Origin: Centroberyx gerrardi
Taxonomy: Eukaryota > Chordata > Actinopteri > Beryciformes > Berycidae
Length of the DNA: 64,000 nt
Direction: 5' to 3'
Assembly: GCF_048128805.1 (NCBI RefSeq)
Contig: NC_136002.1
Span: forward strand, 33,855,042-33,919,041
A model generated the notes under the pieces. That model ran no database searches, was not told the origin of the DNA, and saw only the letters and a program-made list of their open reading frames with translations. Each line of letters opens with the position of its first letter. The stretch's first letter is position 1. A program made the translations under genes and the position numbers. Shown piece by piece: positions 12,489 to 43,430 of the stretch.

Positions 12489-13681
12489 TGTTACTTTCCA
12501 ACACAACATATGGTAATAACATTATAAATCCCATTTGGAGAAAGGAATTGTTCATCTCATCTTCATCCCTCAAAACGTAAAAAAATTCACGATGAAACTC
12601 GTTCACATGTCACTATTCTGTAAGTATGGGACTCAAGGCAGATAATGTATTCAATCACATTTAATAGTGAATTTAATTCTCTAGCCGGCAGTCATTTTTT
12701 CAGAGTGACATCTTTCATGTGACATGTCCTTTAAACAGGGTGTAGCCTGTCAGTGAGTGGAGCTCAGGATCGTTTTTATCTTTTTTATTTTAACATGTTT
12801 AACATGAGTGATGGTTACATGAATACAGCAGTGTTGAAAATGGCTCATCCTGAAGCCATATAATGTTATAAAGGGTGTTAGTCTTTTAAATAGTAATCTT
12901 GTTTTTGTTGGGCTGAAGATATAAGCTATATTTAAATTAGAAGTTTTAATTATTCACGATGTTATTGTGACTGCTGGTTGCATTCTAAGTTGCTTTGAAT
13001 AATTCATGTGCAGGTGAGATAACAAGATGTCTCGGTCAATTACCTTGTTGAAAAATCACTATGATAGTCCTGTAGGGACCCACAGTATGTCTGGTCCAGT
13101 GAGTTTATACTGTGACATACTTTTATCTCCTGTAGTAAAACATTCTTATAGTATTCCTATAATATTCCTATAGAGACTTACAGAGGGTCTGTGGTACTCA
13201 GCTGTGATCTTATCATAGTTTATGATAACTTTATCTCCTGTGGTTTCACTGTAATATTCCTATAATATTCCTGGAGGAGCTAATAGTGTGTTTATAAGGC
13301 TCAATATTCAATTTATAGCGACTTTATCCTAGTTCATATATTTTTTAATCTCCCATGATTACGTAGTATCAGTAGATTATAATAGGCTGTTCGTATATGA
13401 TGTTATGTATAAAATAATGAACACTCACAGGAGAATCTGTAGGGTCTTCCTCCGAGGCCGCACTGCTTCACTCTCTGTCCGTGGAAAAGCCCGTAACTCA
13501 CTTTCCCCAGGAATTTGTCCAGCTCGGGTCCGGAGGCGTTGACCAGCTCTGCCCCGGTTCGGCACAGCACGGTCCCGCTGACCCAGAACGGCAGTCCGGC
13601 GGCCACCGCGGCCGTCAGGACGCAGGAGAAACCAAACACACCGGAGATGGAAAATATCACCCTCTTCTGTCGGCTCGGCAT
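7265..13681 (-). CDS. clrn1: clarin-1, complete three-exon gene
   Basis: Clarin-1 is a small four-transmembrane glycoprotein of hair-cell and photoreceptor membranes, and its human gene underlies Usher syndrome type 3. The coding sequence joins complement 13429..13681, 9370..9549 and 7265..7530, giving 699 bp or 232 aa plus stop. Total length and each exon length (253, 180 and 266 bp) equal the human gene as I know it. The translation shows the family landmarks: an MPS start, TM1 right after it, VNASG with ELDKFLGK in the first extracellular loop, the GLFHG and QCGLGGRPYRFS stretch at the exon 1-2 junction, FGRPYETLQGP, SEVKLHRLSERIANFNE, and the C-terminal DLMY. Splice donors (GTGAGT, GTGAGA) and acceptors are canonical. 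The other short ORFs over these exons, on both strands, are shadows. Identity is very secure by motif recall. Confidence 0.96.
7531..9369 (-). other. clrn1 intron 2
   Basis: Holds a repeat segment at about 7860..8185 that is related to 10540..10680 (TCTTTCCTGGGAAAAATCC and GAGGA/CCTC..CAGATTA), an 81-codon minus-strand ORF at 8827..9072, and an AGT/ACT triplet microsatellite at 9130..9345. Confidence 0.6.
9130..9345. repeat. imperfect AGT triplet microsatellite
   Basis: Roughly 215 bp of AGT/ACT/ATT triplets including a pure (ATT)n core at 9282..9311. The Asn/Thr-rich ORF across it is an artefact. Confidence 0.9.
9370..9549 (-). CDS. clrn1: clrn1 exon 2
   Basis: A 180-bp exon between a CTCTCCCAG acceptor and a GTGAG donor. 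It encodes FPDLMDAIPAGLHVTV, the second membrane segment, and FGRPYETLQGPMGLYLWNFI, a stretch conserved in all clarin-1 proteins. A triplet microsatellite (AGT/ACT) starts just 25 bp past the donor, inside intron 2. Confidence 0.95.
9662..10022. mobile_element. internally deleted Tc1/mariner element
   Basis: Left end with TCAGTCAAAAGTTTG and TTTTACTATTTTCCACATTT, right end GACTGGTAGTGTA, and internal AGTGTTAAACAAATCAAAA and TTTGCCTTGATG. These match the well-known fish Tc1 terminal region. The transposase is missing. Confidence 0.75.
10023..11760 (-). other. clrn1 intron 1, proximal part
   Basis: Holds (CT)n at 10436..10488, GT-rich DNA at 10785..10845, and the repeat fragment 10540..10680 shared with intron 2. 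No exon-like coding signal seen. Confidence 0.5.
11745..12010 (-). mobile_element. L2-type LINE 3' tail
   Basis: AATAATAATTTTATTTATATAGCACTTTTC then TTACAAAGTGCTTTACA on the plus strand is the reverse complement of an L2-type 3' end. Only the tail and a few trailing codons remain. Confidence 0.6.
12414..12485. repeat. (CA)n microsatellite
   Basis: About 70 bp of CA with one CT interruption, in clrn1 intron 1. Confidence 0.95.
12486..13428 (-). other. clrn1 intron 1, distal part
   Basis: AT-rich. Around 13060..13290 the phrase TATTCCTATAATATTCCT recurs with TTTATCTCCTGT, an old internal duplication. No coding signal. Confidence 0.5.
13429..13681 (-). CDS. clrn1: clrn1 exon 1 (coding part)
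   Basis: Start codon at 13681..13679 on the minus strand. The exon encodes MPSRQKRVIF, the first membrane segment, an N-glycosylation site (NAS) and the conserved GLFHG...CGLGGRPYRFS region. It ends in phase 1 at a GTGAGT donor. The next exon supplies TC to complete a Phe codon, as in the human protein (RFSFFPDL). Confidence 0.96.
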
Positions 13682-13751
13682 GGCGGCTGGGCTAGGCTGC
13701 AAGACCCGAGGACCTCCGCTCAGAAGGAGACATGGCCGCACTGATCACCCG

Positions 13752-13785
13752 CTAATTAATTAGTTAATTAATACTCTTAATTAAT
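13752..13785. promoter_or_regulatory. TAATTA cluster in the proximal clrn1 promoter
   Basis: Four overlapping or adjacent TAATTA-type cores lie 70-105 bp upstream of the clrn1 start codon. TAATTA is the core bound by paired-class, LIM and POU-IV homeodomain factors, which run photoreceptor and hair-cell programmes. The motif is seen directly; the regulatory role is inference. An AT-rich simple repeat is the alternative. Confidence 0.45.
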
Positions 13786-13948
13786 AAGCTGTACATTATC
13801 AGCATGATGACACATCAGTTCTGTACACTATAGGCTATAAGGCTGATAGAAGAATCTGTCGTGGTTCTACGGTGTTGGCAGCATATTAAATTACACTACA
13901 AGCTCGTGGTTTCCAAGTAACCAAGGTTTTATATTTCAGGAACCATCA

Positions 13949-14098
<150 letters not shown>

Positions 14099-14539
14099 TG
14101 GGGGGTAGTAGAAACGTTCAGTAAATTGTGCTGTGTATGATTGATGGTGGTTAATTAGTCACGTGGCATGGCGCGCGCGCTCACACAGACCCCCCCCTCC
14201 CCCCCTCTCTCTTTCTCTTTCTCTTTCTCTCTCTCTCTCTCTTTTTGAACATGAGTATATTACAGATGATGCGGACGTCTGTCCCATCAGTGACCAGACA
14301 ATACAGAGAAAACTCACTATATCCATAGCTGCTGTTCTGTCGGTGCACGGTGCGACCGGCCGGTGGGAATTAAACAGGCTGCATCACAATATGAGTCTGA
14401 AGGAGCTGTGATTGTTTGTGTGATTATTCTACTATGTGGTTGCATAAACCTAAATTATCACTGCTGCACTGTTTGCCTGTTTCTAAATATCTTAACATTG
14501 TGATGACTTTATAACAATAGCATTAATGAATCTTTTCTG

Positions 14540-14790
14540 CGTCTTTCAGCCATTTCCTCCTCTTCTTAAGAAACTCCTAAGCTCCTAAAAGTCCTCCTCT
14601 CTGCTCTTAACAGTTTTCCACCTTAGGAGCTCCCTTAAGGGCTAAGATGCTTTGTGAATAGCTTTTAACTTTACTAGGATTTAGTCTTACTTTTAAGGGG
14701 AAATTCTTAGAAAACGTCATCACTCAGAGTTTTCTTAGAATTTCACCACAAGGACCAAATAGTACTAGGAAGCTTTGTGGATACGGCCCC
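14540..14790. mobile_element. truncated Harbinger-type MITE end
   Basis: CTCCTAAG/CTTAAG-rich DNA ending GTGGATACGGCCCC resembles the TIR end of the complete copy at 57236..57854. The left end is not identified. Confidence 0.45.
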
Positions 14791-15581
14791 AGGTTTTGAG
14801 GCCCAACTAGCTCAAGGCTCACTTCCATTGGCTTATCCATGATGATCATCTTATTTTGTTGCCCTTTGTTATAATTTTGTGACTGTTCTGATGACATTCT
14901 GGGGCGAATTCACAAAAGGATTGCGCGGCTTTTGCTGACGCTAAACCTGTGCAAATAACACAAAAAGAAACCGTGTAATTCACAAAGCACTCGCAAAGGG
15001 TGAAATGCACCGCTAACTGCGCTGCCACGCAAATAGCGTCTCGGTGCTCCTGTGCTATTTGCACGTATTTAAATTAGGTAATATGCATACATTTGGCGCA
15101 AAATTGGCCCCTTTCTATGCAAATGAGCCTCATTGCAAAAACAGTCCAATTCACAAAGGTCGGCGCTAATTGCCACACGCAGTTAGAGTGAAATTATTAG
15201 CGTCTTCAGAGAGTTGGTGGTAACTGAAGGGCATTTATAAGGAGAGTCACGCCCAGACTTTATCACTTGTTGATTTAACTGAGAATTGAATTGAATTGAC
15301 CTTGCAAATGTCTCTGCAACAATTCCACCTTTGTGTGACCTAAAATATAAAATTGTCTGTAAATACAGTCTGTAAATAATATTTTGACATCATTATTATT
15401 ATAGAACTTTAACACAGATTGCTTCACAAACAAAAGCAAATAAATCAGTACAACCAAACAATCAATACAACTCAATTTCTCACACTGAAATATTTTCACT
15501 TATCTCACTAGTCAGCACAGTGGGCTTTATTTTGGCCTAAAGATCCAGCACCATGGACAGCCCCGCGCAAACTCATTTATT

Positions 15582-15822
15582 ACCTCCGCCAAGGAGGTTA
15601 TGTTTTCGGTGCCGTTTGTGTGTTTGTTTGTCTGTCAGCAGGATTACGGAAAAACTATTGGCCCGATTTTCATGAAACTTCGTAGAAGGGTGTAGCATGG
15701 GCCAAGGAAGAACCCATTAAATTTTGGAGCGGATCCGTATATTGGTTGCGCTTGCACATTTGCATATCATAGAAGACTGGATTGGCCTTGGCGGAGGTCT
15801 GCGCTCTCCGATGCCCTTCTAG
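15582..15822. mobile_element. 241-bp MITE-like repeat nested in the Harbinger element
   Basis: Starts ACCTCCGCCAAGGAGG and ends with GCCTTGGCGGAGGTCTGCGC...CTTCTAG. It is flanked by TTTATT on both sides (15576..15581 and 15823..15828), a likely target duplication. A second copy in the opposite orientation is at 32833..33072. Confidence 0.75.
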
Positions 15823-15849
15823 TTTATTTTGGGATGCAGTGAGATGTAA

Positions 15850-16147
15850 TGACAAACAAAGGATGCAGTGACAGGATGCAACTGTGTCATGAAAAATAAA
15901 TGAATAAAGCTCCCCTACATTCTCCTTTGTTCTCTGCTTCAAATCATGCCATCTTCTTTTGCAGTCTGAAGGTGCGTTTGGAAACACCAACAGCACTGAC
16001 AGACTGGGATATTAAATCCCAAATATGGTTTCTCCCAGTCCCGGTTAAATTTCTTGCCTGAAGTTTTGAGGAATGCCTCTGCACCTCGTCTGTCAGGACT
16101 TGCAGCTCGCGGTCTAAAAATTTCATTTTTCTCTTTCTCTCTGCCAT
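15850..16147 (-). pseudogene. Myb/SANT-like Harbinger accessory gene, frameshifted
   Basis: Start at 16147 gives MAERKRKMKFLDRELQVLTD, typical of the Myb/SANT-like protein that accompanies Harbinger transposases. About 60 codons later the frame closes, and the continuation with the characteristic CKRRWHDLKQRTKENV motif lies in another frame (about 15960..15900). A single indel near 15965 explains this. Nonfunctional as read. Confidence 0.7.
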
Positions 16148-16719
16148 TGTCCTGCCTACTGTGTTCTTGGCGCAAAGGCAACATTTATACTTTGCCACAT
16201 TGATAATTGCAATCAGACGCAAAATAGGGGCAAATTGCACTCAGTTGCAACAGGTTATGGGCGTGTTTGCGCTGGCATATCGTTAGCGCAATATCTTTTG
16301 TGAATCGGTCCTTGAGACGGAGCAAATGATACGCAATTCATGGTGCTATTAGCGGCCGCAATCCATTCTTTGTGAATTCGCCCCTCTGTATTTAAAATGG
16401 GGGGGAAAGCAAGAGGACTCTCCCTCATGAATTGTTTTTATAATCCACATATTTTATATTATATTTATAACTGTTATATTTATATAAAAGTTATATAAAA
16501 TTAAAAAAATATAAATATATAAAAATATTTTTAATTGCTTACTCTGTTAAAGCACATTGAGCTGCATTTGTATGGAATACTCTATATATTCCATACACTT
16601 GGTTTGACTCCTGTAAGTGTGGACAATTCCGTAACTTCTTTAAACATTTGAATTAAAAAAAAAAAAGAAATGTCTTATTTTGTCTGTCATTTTGAGTAAT
16701 AAAATAATAATAAAAAAAT

Positions 16720-17815
16720 ATAGCCGCAAGTGGCCATGAAAGGGGTTCAAGCCTTTTCTGAATGGTACTGACGTCCCAAAAAAAGTGTCAGTGGTTCTCA
16801 GGACATCGTCCAAATATATCCCTTGATATATCTGCCAAGTTTCGCGATCATTGAACAAAGGGGTGTGGAGTTACGGCCATTTTTGTGTTAGGCCACGCCC
16901 ATTTTTGCCGTTTGCGGCGCCCCCTTCTGGTCGAATCGCACAAAATTCGGTACACATGTTAGAAATGCCATTCTAGACGAAGCTGAGATGTTTGGGAGTG
17001 ATTTTGCAAATGGACTTTGATTTACCAGCTATTACATGGTTATTACACTATAGGCCCCGCCCACTTCCACCAATGATGACAAAACTTCTGGTTTTGACTA
17101 GTACATCCTCCCTGAAAATGTGTACCAAATTTCATGCAATTTCGTCATCGGGATTAGGAGATACAGTTTTTTGGCATTTGTGGCACCCCCTACTGTTCAA
17201 GCTTTAAACAGCTTTGCACACATGGGTATTGATGATATCTGAACATGTTCACCTAGTTTCATGATGATTGGACAATAGGTCATGAAGTTATGACAATTTA
17301 GCTGACAGGCCACACCCTCTCACAACTTTAAAAATTAATATTTTCAAAACTAAAGTCGATATCAAAAATCCAAAAACACAACTTGTAGAGCTTGGTCCAT
17401 AGATGCTACTGACCGACTTAGGTGGTGATCGGTCAAACGGTGTAGGAGGAGATGTTAAAAATGTGTTTTTCAAAACTTTCAAAATATCAAAAAAAAATTC
17501 CAGGCGGACCTTGAGGGTCCAAATTGCAAAATTGTAGAGTTAGGACACCTGCATATATGTACCAAGTTTCGTGTAAATCGGACAAACAGTGTACGAGTTA
17601 TGGCCTTTAAAGTAAAACCTTTAATTATAGCGCCCCCTTCAGGCCGATTGGGTAAATAGTTGTTGAGCTAGTAATGGCTCATAGTATCTGTCATTGGGCC
17701 AAATTTGATGTCTCTGCAATGTACCAACTCACGGGAATTTGTGCCAACACGGATGAACAATAATAAACCAGCACAAAGACAATAGGGTTTCAGCCCTACG
17801 GGCTTGAACCCCTAA
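16720..17815. mobile_element. 1.1-kb noncoding repeat with inverted ends
   Basis: AGGGGTTCAAGCC near 16741 is mirrored by GGCTTGAACCCCT at 17801..17813. The interior is a series of degenerate modules (GCGCCCCCTTC, CCAAATTT/CCAAGTTTCGTG, TTATGGCC) and has no ORF. I know the type as a frequent fish repeat but cannot name the family. Confidence 0.6.
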
Positions 17816-18112
17816 AAATACATGATCTGTTTTTTAATAAGGTGCACATGAAGGGGTTACAGTGAATCTGGACTAGAACTTTAATGTTCCTCCAGAATCC
17901 TAGAGGAGCAGTATCTGCAGGTCCTATCTGGACTGTCTGAGCTGCAGTCCAGACTTATCTGCCTTGCTACACCAGCCTGAGCTATCTGCCCTCATATTTC
18001 ACACTGCACTACCTACACATCTGTTCAAGTGTTTACGTGTTCAGGCTCGGAGACACTGGATGTTTTTTACACCAATTGTAAACTTGACTGGACCATTCTG
18101 ACCATTGGCTAT

Positions 18113-18266
18113 TGAGTCTGGGCCTGTCGGGGTGAGTCTGGGCCTGTCGGGGTGAGTCTGGGCCAGTCGGGGTGAGTCTGGGCCAGTCGGGGTGAGTCTG
18201 GGCCTGTCGGGGTGAGTCTGGGCCTGTCGGGGTGAGTCTGGGCCAGTCGGGGTGAGTCTGGGCCTC
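18113..18266. repeat. 20-bp minisatellite
   Basis: About 7.5 head-to-tail copies of a 20-bp unit (GAGTCTGGGCCTGTCGGGGT) with T/A variation at one position. It lies about 400 bp upstream of the SRCR receptor start codon. Confidence 0.95.
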
Positions 18267-18528
18267 GGATCAACTCATACATAACTAACTGGAACTGTGG
18301 CTCCCTAAATCAAACTGAATGAGTTTGGAGACATCATGAAGCTACAGGAAGTCGCTGTGGTTCCTGTTAGCAGCTTCCTGTCATTACAGATATGAGAGAG
18401 AAACATGAACCTGATGAGGAGATAAAGGATGGAGAGGAAACAACACATCTGACTAGCAGAGGAGAGCTGAGTGGAAAACATAAAGACAGAAGACCAAGAG
18501 ACACCGAGTTAAGACGACACATTGACAG

Positions 18529-18650
18529 TCTGGTTCAGACAGACAGGCTGGTTCAGACAGGCTGGTTCAGACAGACAGGCTGGTTCAGACAGACAGGCTG
18601 GTTCAGACAGACAGACTGGTTCAGACAGACAGGCTGGTTCAGACTCCTGA
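18529..18650. repeat. CTGGTTCAGACAGACAGG minisatellite in the SRCR leader
   Basis: Roughly six copies of an 18-20-bp unit end about 15 bp before the ATG at 18661. If transcription starts upstream, as is likely, the array is in the 5' untranslated leader. Confidence 0.85.
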
Positions 18651-18660
18651 CAGACTGGAT

Positions 18661-39583
<20,923 letters not shown>

Positions 39584-40321
39584 TGAAGGATTTTACAGTG
39601 ACAGAGCTGTTCCCTTTAAAGTCAGACTGAAATCACAGCAGGAAAAACATTTATATTATTGAAAAAGAAGTCAGGACATTTTGTTATAATGGACATTATT
39701 AAAACTCCCAGCTAATCTTGCCTCTCCTTCTCTGTCTGAAAACAAAGAGCACCCCCTGTCTGTCATGTGGTAATGCAGGTGTTGAATATCTGTCCATCCA
39801 GGTCGTTGCTGTCACTTGATGCAACATCACTAAAATTCAGCCAATCAGCTGTCAGCAGTGAAGCTGCATAGCATGAAATCACAGTTATGACTCGTTGATA
39901 TGAAAATCCAAGACAACACTCCCTGTCAGACTAAGAGCCTCTAGAGTGGAGGAAATACAGACATTAACAGTGACCTCAATGCACCTAACTACTGACCTAA
40001 ATATTGTTTTAGATATCGATGATAATCATTTCAGTCTGACTTTAATACATGGTGATTCAGTTTTACCATTAGTTCACTTCCATTTATTGGCACAGTAATA
40101 TCTACAGTATGAAGTGTGGGAGAGGTTGAGCAATCCTTCAGGGATTGTGAAGAGGAAAGAGTTACACTCACACATTTACATTTGTTCGGGCCATAAAGGC
40201 TATATATGTATATATATCTATCTATATATATATAGATAGATATATATTTGTTATTGTAGTTATTATTGTGGGACAGAGTTTGTAATTTATATATTCAATA
40301 TTGTATTGCAGTTAACCTAAT
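39584..40321. other. 3' flank of the SRCR receptor
   Basis: Probably holds the 3' UTR; no clear AATAAA close to the stop. A small AT palindrome (TATATATCTATC...GATAGATATATA) is at 40208..40252. Confidence 0.5.
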
Positions 40322-40325
40322 TTAA

Positions 40326-40913
40326 CGGGTAACTTTGGTATTTTTCAACTTGGAGTAAGTAGTAGTTACTAAGTAACTAATGGGGACAACATTTTTTGAA
40401 ATTGGTCCAGTATTGAGCGAGATCGCTTTAGCCGGCAGCCGCAAAACGAGCTGCGATGTAATCCGACGGGGCAAATCGCACCGTCAATGTACGTCCACTA
40501 AAAGTTCTTGTTTCTGCCACTGACAGGCTCAGAGTGTTATTATAAGTGTCTGACAACATTATGGAAAGGACCCTACAGAGAAATTAAACGTTTTTCTTTA
40601 CCTTCCGCTTGATCCGGTCTGTATGTAACCAAGTCTCGCTCAAGTCTCGCGAGAGTTGAGTTGTTGCAGGAAGTTACACACAGACCGGATCAAGCGAAAG
40701 TTAAAGAAAAACATTTAATTTCTCTGTAAGGTCCTTTCCATAATGTTGTCCGATTTGCCCCGTCGGATTACATTGCAGCTCGTTTTGTGGCTGCCGGCTG
40801 AAGCGATCTCGCTCAATACTGGACCAATTTCAAAAAATGTTGTCCCCATTAGTTACTTAGACACAAAAAGATGGGAAAATAGGGTCCAGGTTGAAAAATA
40901 CCGAAGTTACCCT
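40326..40913. mobile_element. 588-bp TTAA foldback element
   Basis: Flanked by TTAA (40322..40325 and 40914..40917). Ends CGGGTAACTTTGGTATTTTT and AAAAATACCGAAGTTACCCT. Almost the whole element pairs with itself; only about 40474..40551 and the centre are unpaired. TTAA duplication fits piggyBac- or Kolobok-type transposition. The centre has TCTCGCGAGA at 40645..40654. Confidence 0.8.
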
Positions 40914-40917
40914 TTAA

Positions 40918-43033
40918 CTGAAGAAAGTGAATCCGCCTTTATTTTTAAGTTGGTACATTCCATGTGTGAACACAAAGGTGACAGGTTTAGTTTCTGTTTT
41001 TTGTGAGAAAAATGGGTACGGTGTGCCCTGCACTTAAAGCCCAAAAGGAATTTGGAGTTTATGTTTATGTTCCACATGTTAGATAATTACAAAGTGCCCA
41101 TTAATTATCGGAGACATTGGAAATTGTTATCAAAGGATTGTTACAACATTCATCAGGGTACAATTCAGAAAGTGAAGAAAACAAAAATAAACTATTAAAT
41201 ATTCCTCTCTCAAAAAGAAATTAATAAAAACTGAAAGACATATTAACAGTGATGTATCACCTACAGACCATATACTTCATGTCGGTTGGTGAAGGTTGAC
41301 ATCAGACAGCAGGAGTCAGGACAGAAGCTCTTCTACATCTTGGTGATGAAGATCCTGAGGAAATTATTTTTGCTGTCTGCGGTCATATTTTACATGTAAA
41401 AGTACATTTTCTGCCATTTTGGAAAAATGGAAATATTGCTCCTATATGACACATATCATCACTGTCAGGCAAAAACATCATTACTCCAATTTTTGAACTT
41501 AAATTGAAGGATCACATATACCTTTATGGGTTAAGAAAATTCTATGACCTTTTGGTTCTTGAAACCTTCTCAAAACACATTAGATATGACATTTTGGAGA
41601 TAAGAGGTTTCCACAGGTCAGCAGCAACATGTTGGCAGCTCATAGCTGGAGGGCTTTCCACTGGTTGGTAGAGACACTGAAAACAGAAGAAGAGGCTTTT
41701 ACCTTCAGAGAAACTTTGATTTTTAGACCAGCCTGCAGATCTGAGGCTGGAAAGCTTGTTTCTCTTTTTAAATCTCTGTACAATAGATCATTATGTGCTT
41801 CAAATGTATTGATTTAGATGTGTAAGCTTAGTGTTGTGATGTTGTGTGAAGCTTCAGTCAGCAGACTTGGGAAGGAAAAGCAAACTTGTGAAAAGATTTG
41901 AAAGAGTCTATCGTTCATCTTCATGAGTGTTTGTACTGACTGGCTGTGACGGTCCGAACCTCCACCGACTTTACCACACAGGAGAGGAGAGAGGAGACGG
42001 TCTGGTGGTTTTGGTCCGACCCAGGTCTGGATAAGACTGTCAGCTAAATGCTAAACACATCTACAACACTCATTTGTGTATTGCTTTATTTTGTTATTAT
42101 TCATTTTGTTACTTATCACTTGTATCCTGTAAACACCTTGTGTAACTTCACTTTCTCATTTTTTTAGTTGAAGATTTTGCTTGAATTAAAAGTTTGCATG
42201 GTCCGATCTTGATGAGCTCAGGGCCCAAGAAACCCATTTAAGAGCTCAGACCTAAAACTTTTTCTACTAAAATTGGCTTTTTAAAGAGAACAGTGTTATA
42301 CAGCTGATTTTATATTTTCTATGTTTTGATTTTTGTTCTTTGTAACCCAAAAAACTGAATAAAGACAAAAAGTGGAAAAGGAAGTGTCCTGCTGAGTGTG
42401 TTCCAGCCTTTCTGCAGTGGAGGAAGTCAGTCTGTGTGTCTTTACAGCTCTGCCTTCTGATTCTCGTTGGTTTCAATGCAGCACAGCCATGTTTTTACAG
42501 TTTGGTGAGCCAGACTCTGAAAGTTAAAGATATGAACTTTATCAAAAGAGCGCTGCACTTCAAACAGCCTGTCAACAGTCTCCTACAAACAGCAGGAGCC
42601 GCTACGCTTTCAACAGCATCTGATGACACCTAATGCTCTGTTCTGTTCTATTCTATTCTATTCTCTCCTCTCGTCTCGTCTATTCTCTTCTCTTCTCTTC
42701 TCTTCTCTCCTCTCTTCTCCTCTTCTCTTCTCCTCTTCTCTCCTCTCGACCTGCTGAATGCTGCTGGCTGAAAGAGAAGCTCAGTGGACTCAGGTGCTGA
42801 GAAATGAGGAAACAGCGCCACCTGCTGGTCTTAGAGACACAGTAGAGAGCTGAGATGGTGACTGAGTACTTCATCTGGAGTACTTGCTGATACAGAGTAC
42901 TGATCTAATTCTGATCTGATGTTCTTTCCTTGTAGCACTTTGAAGCAACATGTGATTGTTTTTGTTTTTAAAATACAGAAGGAATGAAGAAACATCTCTC
43001 ACCAGGCTAACAAAGTAAATGAAAGGGTCTGAG
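40918..43033. other. intergenic, no gene seen
   Basis: Contains a TCTTC/CTCCTC tract at 42640..42750. Short ORFs lack domains or splice context. Confidence 0.5.
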
Positions 43034-43430
43034 TTAAAGCTGCACTAAGTGATTTTCCAACCAGTAGAGGGTGACAGAAACCTCAACACATTTGTAAATA
43101 AACCCACAGCAAAGCTGCTGGACTACGGAGGCTCCAAAAGACAAACCTAGTGAAGGACTGTGCATAAAGGCTAACAGCTAAGATAAACGTACCTACAGAG
43201 AATCGTCACCGGTTACCAGACTCGTTTTGCCAGATTTTTCTCCTGCTGAAGGTCCCATGTCCCACAATGACAAGTGAAGAGGCAGGCAGCAAGTTTACTA
43301 GTTGAATAAGTTTACTAGTTGAAGAAGTTTACTCGCTCGCTTCATCGATTCTGCCATCAGGAGATTTTTTATCAGGAGTGGGAGCGGGAGAGCGCCGCTT
43401 TCAAACAGTGAAGGAGGAGACAAGCTAGTT
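43034..43430. repeat. dispersed repeat Y, copy 2
   Basis: Direct-orientation partner of 28267..28618 with small insertions (for example a duplicated AAGTTTACTAGTTGAA). Confidence 0.8.

Larger units (their letters stand above)
14901..16384 (-). mobile_element. PIF/Harbinger transposon, internally deleted
   Basis: Terminal inverted repeats GGGGCGAATTCACAAA and TTTGTGAATTCGCCCC are flanked by a 3-bp duplication (TCT at 14898..14900 and 16385..16387), as expected for PIF/Harbinger. Sub-terminal DNA is full of GCAAAT/GCGC motifs. The element keeps a Myb/SANT-like gene fragment on the minus strand but no DDE transposase. Confidence 0.8.

Noticed and set aside
18113..18650. 20-bp units that superficially look like a CRISPR array
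   Set aside because: Units are head-to-tail with no unique spacers, and the window is a vertebrate genome.
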